Of a DNA stretch of 64,000 bases, positions 25,741 through 38,325 are shown piece after piece. Every line of letters begins with the position of its first letter. Position 1 is the stretch's first letter. The notes under the pieces are model-generated. The model was not told where the DNA came from and searched no databases. It saw only the letters and a program-made list of their open reading frames with translations. The stretch comes from Camarhynchus parvulus (Eukaryota; Chordata; Aves; Passeriformes; Thraupidae): contig NC_044574.1 in the NCBI RefSeq assembly GCF_901933205.1, positions 5,354,733 through 5,418,732 of the forward strand. The letters run 5' to 3'. The translations under genes and the position numbers were made by a program.

Positions 25741-28700
25741 TATAAAAATGACAGAGAGATAGGAAAGCACAGAACAAAGGAGAGCGGGCTGGAGGCCCCT
25801 GGGAAGCTCTCAGCTCACCAGCGCATCCACAGAGAATTGATGCTTGACTGGTAAAAGGCCAGGCTTTCAACACCACCTTAACATGGCATGGGTGACACTG
25901 TAAGACGAGGAGGGCCTTCTTTTACACCTTTCTTTGGATTTCCAGGTGGGCACAATGACAAGAAATCAGGTGTGCATTTGTCCTGACTGTGTTTGCAAGC
26001 AGGCAGAGAGAGCCAGCCCCACCTCAGAAACCACATGCTGGGGGTTGTGGCACATTAACTCTGCCCTGTGCCTGTCTTTGGGCAATCTGCCTCTTCAGAG
26101 CAGTATAAATCAGGTGCAGAAACCCCACAAGAGAGGGATTTTGGACTCATAAGTGCCAGGTGTTTGCCCAAGTACTGTGATACTGAATATCCATGGTGAG
26201 GCCATTGAGATCTGTGAAGGAATTAAGTGATGGGCTGATGGAGCAGGCAGGGGACTTGAACTTTATAAAGGGAGGCTGATTGTTAAGAAACAGTTTCTAA
26301 CAACACAGACTGCTTTCAGGCTTCAAACCAAGTTTAGAAACCTTGACATTTCTTGCCATGTCTACAAAATAATACATTTTTTTTTACGCAGTAAAAAAAA
26401 GGAGGATGTGCTACTTGAGCTGAGCTACATACATGATGGGGTTGAAGTAAAGATGACCCATCTGTGATGATTTGCACAACTTGGCATAAGCCTGGTGTCC
26501 CATCTGCTCGCTCTCCTGCCATGGAAGCTTTTCTAATACAAGGCCCAGTATCATGAGATGTTGTTGTTGATCTCTAGGAAAATGGAGTGAAAAGTAGCCC
26601 TGGTGAAACTCTTGGTCAGCCTAAGACTGGGAGGGCAAGTGAGTTTTTAGTGAGGGTTCAGCTAAACGGCTGGGCTATATGAATATTTAAGAAAATGTGT
26701 TGGAAACAGTTAAATCCAATGCACTAAAGATAAACAAAAACTCTGCATGGGCTGAGTTGATCAAATGTCCAGGTATGGAAAGAGAGGGACTGCTGCTTAA
26801 GAAATATTTTAATGCATTGGTCATACTACCACCTCCAAAGGAATTTACACCCACAAGGCAGAACTTGAGAGAATTTAATATTCCTGACTGTGTGTGCATC
26901 TATCCTGTTTACCAAATGATACACACTCAATGGGGACTTGAATTCCAGTGGATATTTCAAAAGATTTTTCTAAATAAATAAAAATACTATTGTTCCCACA
27001 TCTGTTCAACCATAAACCTATTAACTCCTATTGTCTTTTATCTGAAGGATTTCTCTTCTATGACTGGTGAGGAGTGGAATGGAAAACTCCAAGCCAAAAC
27101 CATGCTGAAGGCTGATCTCCATATTTATACCTTAATATAAGAATATTTCATTATTGGCTTCACTTTCTGTTTAGATTTAATTGGAATGTTTCACTTAGGT
27201 TTTAGAAGTGCATGAAATATGTGAAGCATCAACACTTGAAAGACCCAGTGTGGAAGGGTGGAAGGGAATGTGTTTGTCCCTCCCTTTCCCCTAGTGCAGA
27301 AAATGAAGGAGATGTGTTTGAAGTGCCCCAGGAGAGAGCACAATTTATGCTGAGAGCTCCAGCTCTCTGCTGTGTCTTGCACTCTCAGAAATTTTCAGAC
27401 AATTTCAGAAGAATTATGACACGCAAGACATGAAATTGGAAACAAAAAGCCACAGCTAAATTGTTTGTAAAGTTACTGCTATGGAGATATAGTTCCAAAT
27501 CTTCTGAAGGCATAAACTGATGGAAGCCTTTTTGTTTTCAGTGGAGCAATAATCTCACTGGCTCACAGCAAATTATCCTCTCTCCATTTCTCTCTCCATT
27601 TGAAAGGCAGTGCAGCAGCATAATCAAGGCAGCCAAGGCTGCCTAAGACTGGAATCCTTCAAAGGTGAAGTCAGAGAGTTTCTGAATGCAGCTGCATGTA
27701 GGGTATCCTGAACTCCCTCACAAAACTATTTGAGTCATCTACAGCTGAGCATGGGCTGTAAAGAAAGCAACTAGAAGGACTGAATTTGGTAAGTATAGGT
27801 AGGAAAATTTTTAGATTTAAAAAAAAAAAAAGTTATTCACAGTTCTTATTAAGTTCCTAAGAGAAAAAGTGCTTTGAAGTCTTACATTTCTTCATCTTTA
27901 TCTCCTCCTCCTCCTCCTTCTCCTTTTATGTACATAGCAGGGTTTGGCTCTGAGGTACAATGTCAAATGAATTTTAGTGCTTTGTAACCAAAGACATAGG
28001 AGAAGGAAGTTTTTCCTCGGCCTTCTGCTATGCCTTAAACCATCTCCAACTGCCCCATTTCTTTTTAAGACTCACTAATCATAAAAAGAAGCATTTCTGT
28101 ATTTGAAGTGTGCTTTAAACAGGATGTTTCCATAGCACAAAAGCACACCTCACCTGAAGGGTGACTTCAAAAGGTACAGAGCCTTCTGTGAGTGCATCAG
28201 GCTCAATGGCCATGTGGAGGCATTATGGGACGTTTGCACTATAAATTTGACAGTTGATTTACTATAATTCCTTGAAACCACTTTTAATGAAGTTTTTTTT
28301 TGGCAATTCATTAAGTGTTATTGCCACAGAATGATGATTGCTTTTTATTTGCTGGCTGCAGTAGAAAAGTTTCCTTGCCTAAAGGTCAAGGATGGGGTCA
28401 TTGCTGTCCCCTGCATTCAGCTTGAAGGAGGGATTGGTTTTAATGTAACAGCTGGGGTTGGTGGATCCCATCTCCCTCCCATTTCCTTCAGGAGAGGAAC
28501 ATCCAAAGAAAAGAGTTCCTTTTTGAGGAAGATAAAAACCCCATCCTGAATTAATCTATTTGATAACACTGTAATTTTAAACAAGCTCAGAGACCTGATA
28601 ATCTCTGACCTGGTGCTTCTCCCTCTTGCAGTTTGCAGTGGTCCATCAGCAACAGGGCAGTGACATTCATTTCCACAGCCTGGACATCCAAGGCTCATCC

Positions 28701-31700
28701 CTAACACGTGCAGAGAGGAAAGCGCCCAAGCCAAGATTCTACTCCTCTGTTGTGTGACACTGAATTTTTTCCTACATCTTCTAGACTTACCTTACAGAAA
28801 TTGGAGGGAGGATTTTATACAATTAGGAGACACCCAACTTTCCTCGAGCCTGCAAGCACAGAGGAGTTGGAGCCACATTAGTGAGGATTTGAAGGCAGTG
28901 TTTTCAGAGATTTACTTAGAGTCCTAAGACATTTGTACAGCTTGTACTGTTTTTTTTTTGGTCACATTTAAACTGTGACAGCTATGTCAAAGCCAACATG
29001 AAGAACTCAGCACAGATGGCCTTCACATCTTTGAGTGGAGTGGAAAAATATCCACCAAAGGCAGATATTTAATTAGGGCAAATGGTGGGATTATTATTTT
29101 GCTGCTCTACAGACTCCCAGTACAATGACTTTGGCACTGACTGTGATCATTGTGAGGAGAGAGATCTAAAGGAATAGTGGGAAAAGTGTCTGAGCTCAAA
29201 ATAACCTGAAATTAAAATTAAAGTAGGGAAAAACTGTCAGCCTTCTCTGTGGAGGTTTTTTTTGACACAAAATTTTAAAGTGTCAAAGAAATTAAGATAA
29301 AACAGGTGTATAATTTCAAAATGTACTCCACATTGTTCACATCTTGTTCTCCTTTAATGAGGTGTGTATGATATCCAATTCCAGGCATAGAGGCAGTCTA
29401 TCAGCATAACAGTAAAGAAAAATAAATCCCAAACTCTGAGGGAAATATTTTTTTTTAATTATTTAAAATAGACAACTATGCTATAAGTACCAAATTTATA
29501 TAGAAATCACCTGAAACAATGGTTTGTTTTGATACTCTTATTGAGTGGAACAAGCCCATGTTGCAAAAAGAATATTGGTACTAGAATCATGCTGACCAAA
29601 AATGGGCAGCTGTTATATGAAAGTATGAAGGGACAATTCCCATTTACAACCTAGATGGAAAAAAAATACAGTGACAAATCCAGGAGAAGAATTCAAATTT
29701 CACAAATCCCAGAGAAGAACTCACATTTCCCAGACACTATAAATCTTTGTTTTGTGTTTACCTTGCTAGAGGTTCTCTTAAAAATTCAGCTCACAGAGAC
29801 AGTTATTCCCTTCCTTTTAGCTGTGCCTTAATGTTCATTCCTTCATTAAGTGGTCTACACTTAATTCCATTACTTTCTATATTTTCTTACAAAACACTCT
29901 GATAATCTTTATACTCATTTAAGCTTTTGTGGGGGAGTATTAAGCACTTTGTCAATGCAGCAGCCTCAGGGGCAGCAGCATTTGAAAGGTATTTATTAGC
30001 AACCTCTCTCTCTGGCTTCATCCTTCATTTGCTTCTTACTGCATGAGAAGCTGCATTACATTGAGCATTTCCTCAGTGTAAAGCCTCACATGCCAAGAAT
30101 GATTATAACACACCCATTATTGCAATCTATTCCTCGGCATATCTTTTTCTTTTCTTCCCTCTTCTCTTTGGTTTTCTTCTTTGCTGCTGTTTGACCTCCC
30201 GCAAAGGCATCACACCAAGGTAGCCTGAATGTCAAATGAAGATAAATACACCAAAATCAAGATCCTGCCTTAAAGATAAGATGGTGGGGGCAGAAGGAGG
30301 GGAAAAGAAAGTTTACCTGTTTGAGTTAATTGACTCACAGAGCTGTGTAAATCAGTGCAGTGATGGCTGGACAGCAGACAGATAAATAAAACTGCTGCTC
30401 ACTCAGAACCTCAGGTTAGGTCTTAAACCAGTTTGGAAACAGGACTTTGGCCACTTTTTTACTGAGTTTCCCATGGGCAAAATTTCCTATTAATTCTTTG
30501 AAAATTAAATGAGGGGAAGGGAGAGAAGCTGTGTGGGTTTTTTTGGGGGGGGAGGATGGATGAGAAAGAGCAAGAAGTTGGTGAGAAGAAAGTTCTAAAC
30601 TCCTGTATGGGGCAGGAGCAGCAAAGGCTGCTGCATTGCAGACAATTTGGGAACCTCTTCCTTTCTGAGTCTTGGCCTGGTGAAGGTTGCTTATATGCAG
30701 GCATTCAAACTCCTTCACTTCTGTGTCTGGTAGATCCAGAGCAGACAACATTAACCCCCAGTAATTCACATAAATTACATTCCATAGGTCACACATACAG
30801 AATTTTTTTATATCATACCTCCTGTTTCATTATTTTAAATGAAGGAAAACTAAATGTTAAAATGGAAGGGCAAGATTGTCAGAAATTTGAAATTTCTTTA
30901 GCAGTTTTAACAGGTTTGATAGATCTAGAGTGATTTACTGAAGCCCTAAGTCTATTTCTGTCCTGTATTATAATGTCCTGACAGATGTGCTTAGCAATGT
31001 ATACACCAGCGTTTTAATAAGTGAGCATTGAAGATTTTACCACCAAAAAAAATGAAACCTTGAACTCAGAAGGATGAAAGTGAAAAGTTAGGATGAAATA
31101 GAAAAGAGAAAGGGAAATATGAGCTTGTCTGTGTGGATTAGCCCCTTAATCTTGCACCATCTGCTTTGTTGGTTTCCTTTTGTCTGTGTTAGAGCCTGCA
31201 ACTTGCAGCATGACAATGACTGGCAATGGTAGTGGTAAATACCTTCCTAATGTTGCAGTTACAATTTCTATTCAGATGTGAATTAAGCAGCACAAACTCA
31301 GGTCTATGAGTGTCATAAGTTTTAAAAAATAAGCAATTTTAAGCAATTTTAAAATTTTTCTAATTTTAAGCAATTAGAAAAAGGTGTATTTTGTAGCAGC
31401 TCTTTCTGTAGCTACCCTTTGCTTATGCAAATTGTGCTAATTTTTAAATTATTCTAACAGTCTCCATGCCTGTTTTGCATCAGACTAAAGTAAAGCCTTA
31501 ACTTTCCTGAGGTGTGGCCTAATACTGAATTAAAAGGGGATGCAGAGTGGCTAATTCTCTTCAGGAATTATATTTTTTGCAAATACCATTCCTGCACATG
31601 GCACATTGTCTGTACTCAGCCAGAGATGGGAAAGAGAATTGCAAAAGCATCAAGAGCTGGTATTCAGCGAGAGATGTGTAGGCAACTCCTTTAATTTTTT

Positions 31701-32432
31701 TGGCTTCTCTGTTTTAACCCAATTTTATTTCACAATTTGCAACACATAACTGATGTTCCCAGTAAGATTATTCAAGTGCTCTGTAGCTACAGATACTCAG
31801 GGATGCCTTCATGAGGCCATACCTGAAAATTATCCATGAGCATTCAATTCCTCAAGGCCTAAGAAGTGCTACTCAGGGAAATTTGCTTCCAGTGGTGGAA
31901 TTGGTGACAGTTGCTTATTCACACAGAAAATCAAGCTGGAAGTTACAGAGCAATTTCAAAGCTCAGCTGTCTCCACATAAAGCAGAAGATCAAAAAGCAT
32001 TCAGGTTGTCATGTGAATTTATCAAGGCTAAAGTAAAGAGAGATTTGTGTTATGTCTTTATAATTCCTCACTTCTGTTCCTCTGAAACTGAAATGAAAGG
32101 TGTGTGAAGGAGGAGGGTTCCTCCTGCTGTACTTGCCAAGCTCCCTGTATGAGGATCCCACTGGATGGGTGGGATGTAGGAGTAGGAAGATCTATCAGAG
32201 AGGAGTTTCCACACAAGGTGCCCATACTGCTGATCAGGAGCTACCTCACAGACCCTGGCAAAATCCCTCCTGCACTGCAGGAGTGGCCAGGATGGGGTAC
32301 AGTGTTGGGAAGGATGAAAGTTTGACAAGAAACTCTCACAGATCAGTATGCTTAGCAGAAAGATTTTTGAATGTAGAATATGAAGAAGGAATAGAGATGG
32401 AAGCAAGCTTTAATATAGAAGAAAATAATTGC
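25741..32432. other. Intergenic/intronic DNA, no gene recognised
   Basis: Mostly featureless AT-rich sequence. Minor structure: a short TCC run near 27900-27920, a G run at 30544-30552, and repeated 'aagcaatttt' phrases at 31333-31375. Overlapping frames near 30416-30933 and 32068-32435 occur on both strands and show no domain. Confidence 0.5.
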
Positions 32433-32958
32433 TGAGCCAGTCTTACTGGATAACCAAGGAGGCAAAGGGTCTGTTAGTTAGAAGGGGTTTTTATGACTTA
32501 GAGCAAAGGATAAACCCACCTCAAACAAGAAGATGTTTTTACCAAGCAGAAAAATAGCACAGGCAAACAAGTCAGCAAATGTTGCAAGTAGAAAAAAGGT
32601 CTCAGAATTTTCCACTGCAAGAAAACTGAAAAACAACTTCTAGCTTAAACTGTAATGTACTATCTTTTAGTGATTGGAGAATAGCAACATGAATATGGTA
32701 ATTATAGTAGTTATGATAGGCTATAGATAAAAGTTAAGGTATAGATTGGTTCTACTGTATGAGGACGCTCAGCAAAGTCTATAATGCATTGTAACCTAAA
32801 CTCAGGGTCTCAGGCCTGCCTGCAGCTGGAGCTGACAGCTGTAAGCACAGGCTCTGTCACCCATAACCCTGGACTGCTGTGACATCTTGGATGGAATAAA
32901 CTGCATTTTGGAGAGCTGCCTGGAGTCCTGCATCCCTCGTTTCAGCTCTTACTGTACA
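32433..32958 (+). mobile_element. LTR-like element, family E (probable ERVL type)
   Basis: Candidate ends are TGAGCCAGTCTTACTGG and CTTACTGTACA. The 3' part has 'ggatggaataaactgcattt' followed by 'gagctgcctggagtcctgc' and 'cgtttcagctctta', an AATAAA plus short R/U5 arrangement that I associate with a dispersed avian ERVL-like LTR. No target duplication was seen, so ends are approximate. No internal genes. Confidence 0.55.
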
Positions 32959-33389
32959 GGAGGTAGAGAGAGGAGTCAGCACAGTGTGGACAGAGCTGTG
33001 ACAAAACTGGTGGCTGGTCATTCACTTCTCAGGGCCAATTAGGGCTGGTGGTGGTGGAGTGAAATCAGAGGATTCTTTAACTACACCCCTGACAGGGCTT
33101 GGAATGGGGTGGAAGATGTACATTTTATCTCACATCCTCTTGATCTCTAGAAAAGAAATTCTGTAGCTCATTTTTTATCAATAGAGAACTTTTCCTGTCA
33201 TTTTTTCCTCGCCCTCTGGCTGTGCATGGGAGTAGTTTTGGTGAACATCTCTAAATGCAGCTCCAGAGTGAATCCAGGGGTAGGAGCAGGCCAGGCACTC
33301 CTCAGTTGCACTTAGCAGGTTTTCCTTCATGCAATCTCCAAGGCAGCCATAAAATGCTGATAAACCCTTGCATGAATCAGGCTGAAGCC
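32959..33389. other. Short unassigned stretch between two LTRs
   Basis: Nothing recognisable. The 84-codon minus frame at 33178-33432 runs into the neighbouring LTR and is not accepted. Confidence 0.45.
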
Positions 33390-33395
33390 CATTTC
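33390..33395. repeat. Target-site duplication, left (CATTTC)
   Basis: CATTTC directly precedes the LTR at 33396 and recurs exactly at 33799-33804. Confidence 0.88.
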
Positions 33396-33798
33396 TATGG
33401 CATTCATATTCTCTGAAAAAATCCCTTTGCACAGGATTTTTCTCCTGAAAAGCCTCAGAGAAAAGGAAAACAATTCTTATCTCATTTGCTTCTCCTCTGT
33501 TTTGCTCACGTGGAATGTGTTTGGAGATTGTTTACCCACAGGTGATTGTTTCACTGGATTCTGGTGTGAGTTGTTTTCGCTCTTTGGCCAATCGGGGCCA
33601 AGCTGTGTTGGGACTCTGGAAAGAGTCACAAATTTTCTTTATTATCTTTTTAGCACTGAGTAAGTATCCTTTCTGTATTCTTTAGTATAATATTCTTTAA
33701 TATAATAAAGTATAATAAAGTAATAAATTAACCTTCTGAGAACATGGAGTCAGATTCATCATCCCTGGCTTTGTTGGGGCATCCCTGCAAATACAATA
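33396..33798 (+). mobile_element. Solo LTR, family A copy 4
   Basis: Begins TATGGCATTCATATTC (a TGTGG start with one G-to-A change) and ends CAAATACAATA, 403 bp, between perfect CATTTC repeats. Shared blocks include 'gtggaatgtgtttggagatt', 'ggtgattgtttcactggatt' and 'taaccttctgagaacatgg'. The segment after 'tttttctcctgaaaagc' lacks roughly 15-20 bp present in the copy at 56622. Several AATAAA-type signals lie at 33700-33728. Solo LTR, no internal genes. Confidence 0.88.
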
Positions 33799-33804
33799 CA
33801 TTTC

Positions 33805-35792
33805 ATCTGCATGGGTGAGAACCCCAACATCACTGAAAGCAATTCAGTTCTCTTCATTGCAATTCATTGAGTTTTCAGGGGAGGCAGAGACAAAGTTATA
33901 TTGTCTTTTCTTAGAGTAACCTGTTTGCTGTAATCAAATGCCTGCTAAAAGATGCTGGGTAGCAAAAAAAAAAAAAAAAAAAAGGAAAGTAGTAGTTTTT
34001 AGTGGCTTAAATTCTAATTCTAAAACCACTGATATTTCCAGAGCTACCAGATCAATGTGATAAAGTGAGTGGTATTCTTGGCTTGTTGACAGAGGTGTTG
34101 TTCCTTTACTAAAAATGTATTTAGGAACACAAAGATCAGCATCAAAGAGAGCAAAGATGCAGAAATGGCTTTAAACAACCAAGAGGGCATTGCAGCAATG
34201 AATGCTCTCCAATAAGGGACTACTCTTTATTAACCATGGAAAGAGCAAAATCAGTGAGCAATGAACCAAGAAATGAGACAATCTATGAAAAAAACTGGAG
34301 GAAGTATCACAAAGAGATGCTGGGCATTTCTATCAGTTCAGGGGAAAACAGACTCATGCTCATCTTGGGAAGAGATTTCTGCTTTTTCATACCAACACCT
34401 ATCCCAGCATCACCGAGCAGCCCCTGTGAGAAATCAGATTTCAGCCTCCCAGGGCTCTTTGCATGGTATTCAATGGATGTTTAGAAAACTGGGAACAATT
34501 AATCTGTTGAGAAAAATTTAAATTCCTTCTCATTCTTGTCCTCATCCTCTCATATCAAAACACATTTTCAAGGTTTTCCAACAAAATCTTAGCACCAGGT
34601 TTTATTGTAATGTAAGAGTCCTTGAATTTTGATTGCAGGTAGCTGACACAACAAATATGCCCAGGAAACCTCTAAAATAAAAAAAAAAAAAAAAAAAAAA
34701 GAGATGGAGTTAAAGAAATTAGACCCTGAAGATTTTGTTATAGTGTTCACCACTGCAATGTTCTTGGATTTGATGATTACTAACCACAGGAGCTGGCCAG
34801 AGAACCCACTGTATATTCATTTTTGTGAAAACTGGTAATTGAGAGAGTTACATCAAAAAGCAAGGCAAGGAATTGCCATGAATTGTGTCGCAACTGCTAT
34901 ATAAAGTAATGGAACAACAAATGCTTTTGTGAAGTACTGCTTCTGGAGGAGGAATAAAAAAAAAAAAAAAGAGCCTATTGCGAATATTGTCCATAGGAAT
35001 ATTTACTCAGAGGGAGAAAGAATTCCATTTTCTTTTGCAAAATTTTTATTACAATCTTCTATGTGCTGTAAATTCCACTGGAAAAAAGAAATTTCACAGG
35101 CACATTTGACTTCTCAATATAAATCTTTGGTGTGAGAACTGAGATCATCTGCATATATAACTACACAGCTTTATTTATATGTCATTTAGTAAAAAGAAAA
35201 AAAGTACTTTGGCTGACTTCTTGGACTAATGTAGTGAGTAGCAACTGCAGCAAACAAGGGCTGAATTACAACAGCATGTAAATGAATGAGGGAAGTGGAT
35301 GAATCCAATCAAAACAGAATGAGGTTAATTCAGATAAATTTGGAGTATTTTGCTTGCCAGAGAAAATTTTTGAGTCATTAAGGAAAAGATTTGCTAAAAA
35401 ATTATAAAGACCCTACAGCATTTTAACTACATTTATAATGAGCAGCAAGGACAGATGACTGAGGCTAGAATAAGAACCAGCTCATTGGAGTCCTTAAATG
35501 TCTTCCTGAAAGAATTATTCTATCTGTTTCAAGAAAGGATGAACAAATCTCAGTGCATTGAAAAGGGGCACTGCAAGAGAGCTGGTTCTCATTACTTAAT
35601 CTAGGAAAAAAATTGAGAATTCCTCAATGCTGTGCAACAGAGAGAATTTGTCATTGCTGAGATGCACAAAATACACAGCAACACGTGCCCCAGAACAAGA
35701 GGGAGGGATTATTCACCTGTGTGAATGCACCACAAATGGGTTCTTTTCTGTTCAAATTCACTTGCAACCAATTTTCCTTGCTACTGGTGCCT
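33805..35792. other. Intergenic/intronic DNA with poly(A) runs
   Basis: No gene. Uninterrupted A runs occur at 33964-33983 (20 A), 34679-34700 (22 A) and about 34957-34970. None has an obvious flanking direct repeat. Confidence 0.6.
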
Positions 35793-36217
35793 TGTGAAGG
35801 CTGACCTAAAACAGAGGTTATACAGAGTTAAAGTAAGGATTTATTAAAAGGCCTCAATGGATAAACCTTGGGTATCACAAGAGCCCCGCCAGTGCTACAC
35901 CCAAGATGAACCCAAAATGGTAAAAAAAAAATGGACAACCAGTCACAGGGTCTCACATTTTACAAGTTCTGGTCCATTTGCGTATTGGAGTTAATTTTCC
36001 AGTTACAACTTTCCCCATGAAGTCCCATCCTTCTTGTTTTTCTCTCTTCAGCCCACATTGTTTGTGCTCTTGGCCCTGAGATTTGGATCATTTGTCCTTG
36101 GTCCCCAGCTGGAGAAGGAATTGTTTTGTCTCACCATCCCTTAAATATGAAGCCCAGACCCACACACTAAAGCAGCACAGAATCTGAAAAATATAAAAGC
36201 CAAAACCTGAGGCATCA
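35793..36217 (-). mobile_element. LTR-like element, family F (probable ERVL type)
   Basis: On the minus strand it begins TGATGCCTCAGGTTTTGG and ends TTAGGTCAGCCTTCACA, about 425 bp with TG...CA ends. 'ttaataaatccttactttaa' (minus strand) gives an AATAAA signal about 45 bp before the 3' end, and a TATA-like 'cttttatatttttcag' lies near the 5' end. I recall this as a common passerine LTR. No matching direct repeats flank it, so the flanks have diverged or an end is misplaced. Confidence 0.68.
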
Positions 36218-38231
36218 CTGCAATAAGGTATTGCTGTCCTCTGAGTGGGGGTAATTTCCTGTCTGCCCTCTCAAACCCTCAGAAGAGGTGAGGTGCTATA
36301 ACTTAGCCAAGAAATGGCTGCAAATTTCATTTGTAATGAAAGATGCTTGGACTCAGTCACAGGACTTTACTTCCTTTGTCCACATGAAAAGTCCACACAC
36401 ATACAGCGGCTCAAATTAGCCAGAATTACAACAGTTTATCTCTGAGAACATGAGAAATGTATTTCTGATAAGAGCAGCAGCCCATCTGGTCCAGGACTAT
36501 GCAATATGACAGATTCCTTAAGGTGGTCTTGTCTCTTCTCACATGTCTTTCTCCAGCTGATTTGTGATGTTAGACGCTACATCCAAGTCCATTTTGTTCA
36601 GCCTCTGTTGTTTACAAAGCTTTCCTGAACTTAAGAAGGTTGTTTTCACAACTTTCTGTGACAAAAAAAAATTTAGAAGTCCACTACCTGCTGAGTCAAG
36701 AAGTCCTAAAATCGATATCCTACTGATTTTACTGAAAGCCCATTTGTCTTCTTTTCACATCAGCCAGAAACAGGGACTGTTGCTCATACCCTAAATGCCT
36801 CTCCACTTCTGAAGTTACCTTCTTTTCTAATGGACATAGCAGCAGTTGTGGGTTTTATTCTTGTCTCAGAATGATGTTGTTTGGGACGGTACCAGTGACA
36901 GGTGACAGCCTGTCAGTGTGTCCATTCCTCAGAGGCTGTAGGATGGAACATTTCACTCACACAGCAGTCTGCCAACATTCTTATTAAAGCCACACATGCA
37001 TTCACAAAAGCTGGGAGCCAAGGTAAGACACTGAGGTGTGCTTCTGCTCTGCCTGTGCTGAGGGCTCATCACTTCCCATGAGGAGCGAACGAGGAGGTTT
37101 GGGCAGGAAGTTTCTTTTAGTGCTGAACCCTCTCCTGAAACCAACTGTAAAGCTGTCAAAATACTTAAACCAAAATTTCACTCTGCACCGTGCCTCATTT
37201 TCTGGTGTCTGATTTGGTAACTATGATTTTCTGAAGAATTGTGCATTCTAAATCATGGTTTGAGATAAAATAAATGCTATGCTTTAAGTTTCCAAAGTGC
37301 TAATAGCTTCAAAACCATGTTTCTTAAATTAGACTTCCAAAAAATAAATTATATTTTTATCTATTAGTACTTTAGATTTATGATAGAAAAACAGTCTTTT
37401 GCTTATTTCTTGGGGAAGTCACAAAAGTTTACTCAAGTTTTTCATGAGAAACACAGATGTAAGATGGCTGAAAAACATTAAAATTATTAAAATAGTGAGT
37501 AATTAGTAGTTCTGTCTTTAAGGCCAAGCAGGCAGAGAATGCACTTAAACAATGAAGAAGAAGGCATCTGAAACAGCCACTTTCTATTTTGCACCTTGAA
37601 AGGGAGAGGAATTCTTCAAGAAAGAAAACAAACTCAGAAACCCAAACAGAATTAGTGTGTGATCATACTGAAAGGCTCCTTCATAATGCAGTTTCTAATT
37701 TCAAATGATTGATTTAGCAATAGAGCCAGTGTGAAATTCGTTGACAGAACCATTTTGCCTTTTGAAGCCACAATTCCATCAAAATGGAAATGATTCAAAA
37801 GTAAAAAGTTGATTTTCCTTTGACTTTTTAGGTAGGAGGAAAGAGAGAAATGCACTTTATCCCATTTTTGCTTTTTCAAAGTCGGAAAAATTTATATTAT
37901 TATTTTCTATCATGTATGATAATATACAAGACAGAGTACAAGAGACAAAATGGATGGAACAACAAATGTACTTTCACAACAGAATTTCAAAATTATAGAG
38001 CATATCATAATTATATTTTAAAACCTGGTGCAGTTCCAATTTTATATCCTTTACAGGGAGTAATTGCAAAGCTCAAGATGTTCTTTGTTTTGTTGTTTGT
38101 TTTGTTTTTAATTCCATCATGTAGCACTGAAAATGTTAAATTATTTGGAGATGTCACCCAGGGCACTCTGTTTCAATTTTTTAGTAACAATAATGGGTTA
38201 TAAAAAATTACTATGGCCATCCTAAGAAAAA
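36218..38231. other. Intergenic/intronic DNA, no gene recognised
   Basis: AT-rich sequence with short frames only. Nothing recognisable. Confidence 0.5.
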
Positions 38232-38325
38232 GGCCATGGGCAGGGACATCTTCCCTTTTCTGAGGTTGTTCCAAGCCCCATCCAACCTGGCCTTGGACAC
38301 TTCCAGGGATGGGGCACTCCCTCAT
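38232..38325 (-). mobile_element. CR1 LINE fragment, minus strand
   Basis: The plus strand reads 'ccatgggcagggacatcttc' then 'ccaagccccatccaacctgg' then 'ccttggacacttccagggat', the reverse complement of the usual CR1 3' UTR phrases. About 95 bp remain, and the terminal 3' repeat is absent. Confidence 0.85.
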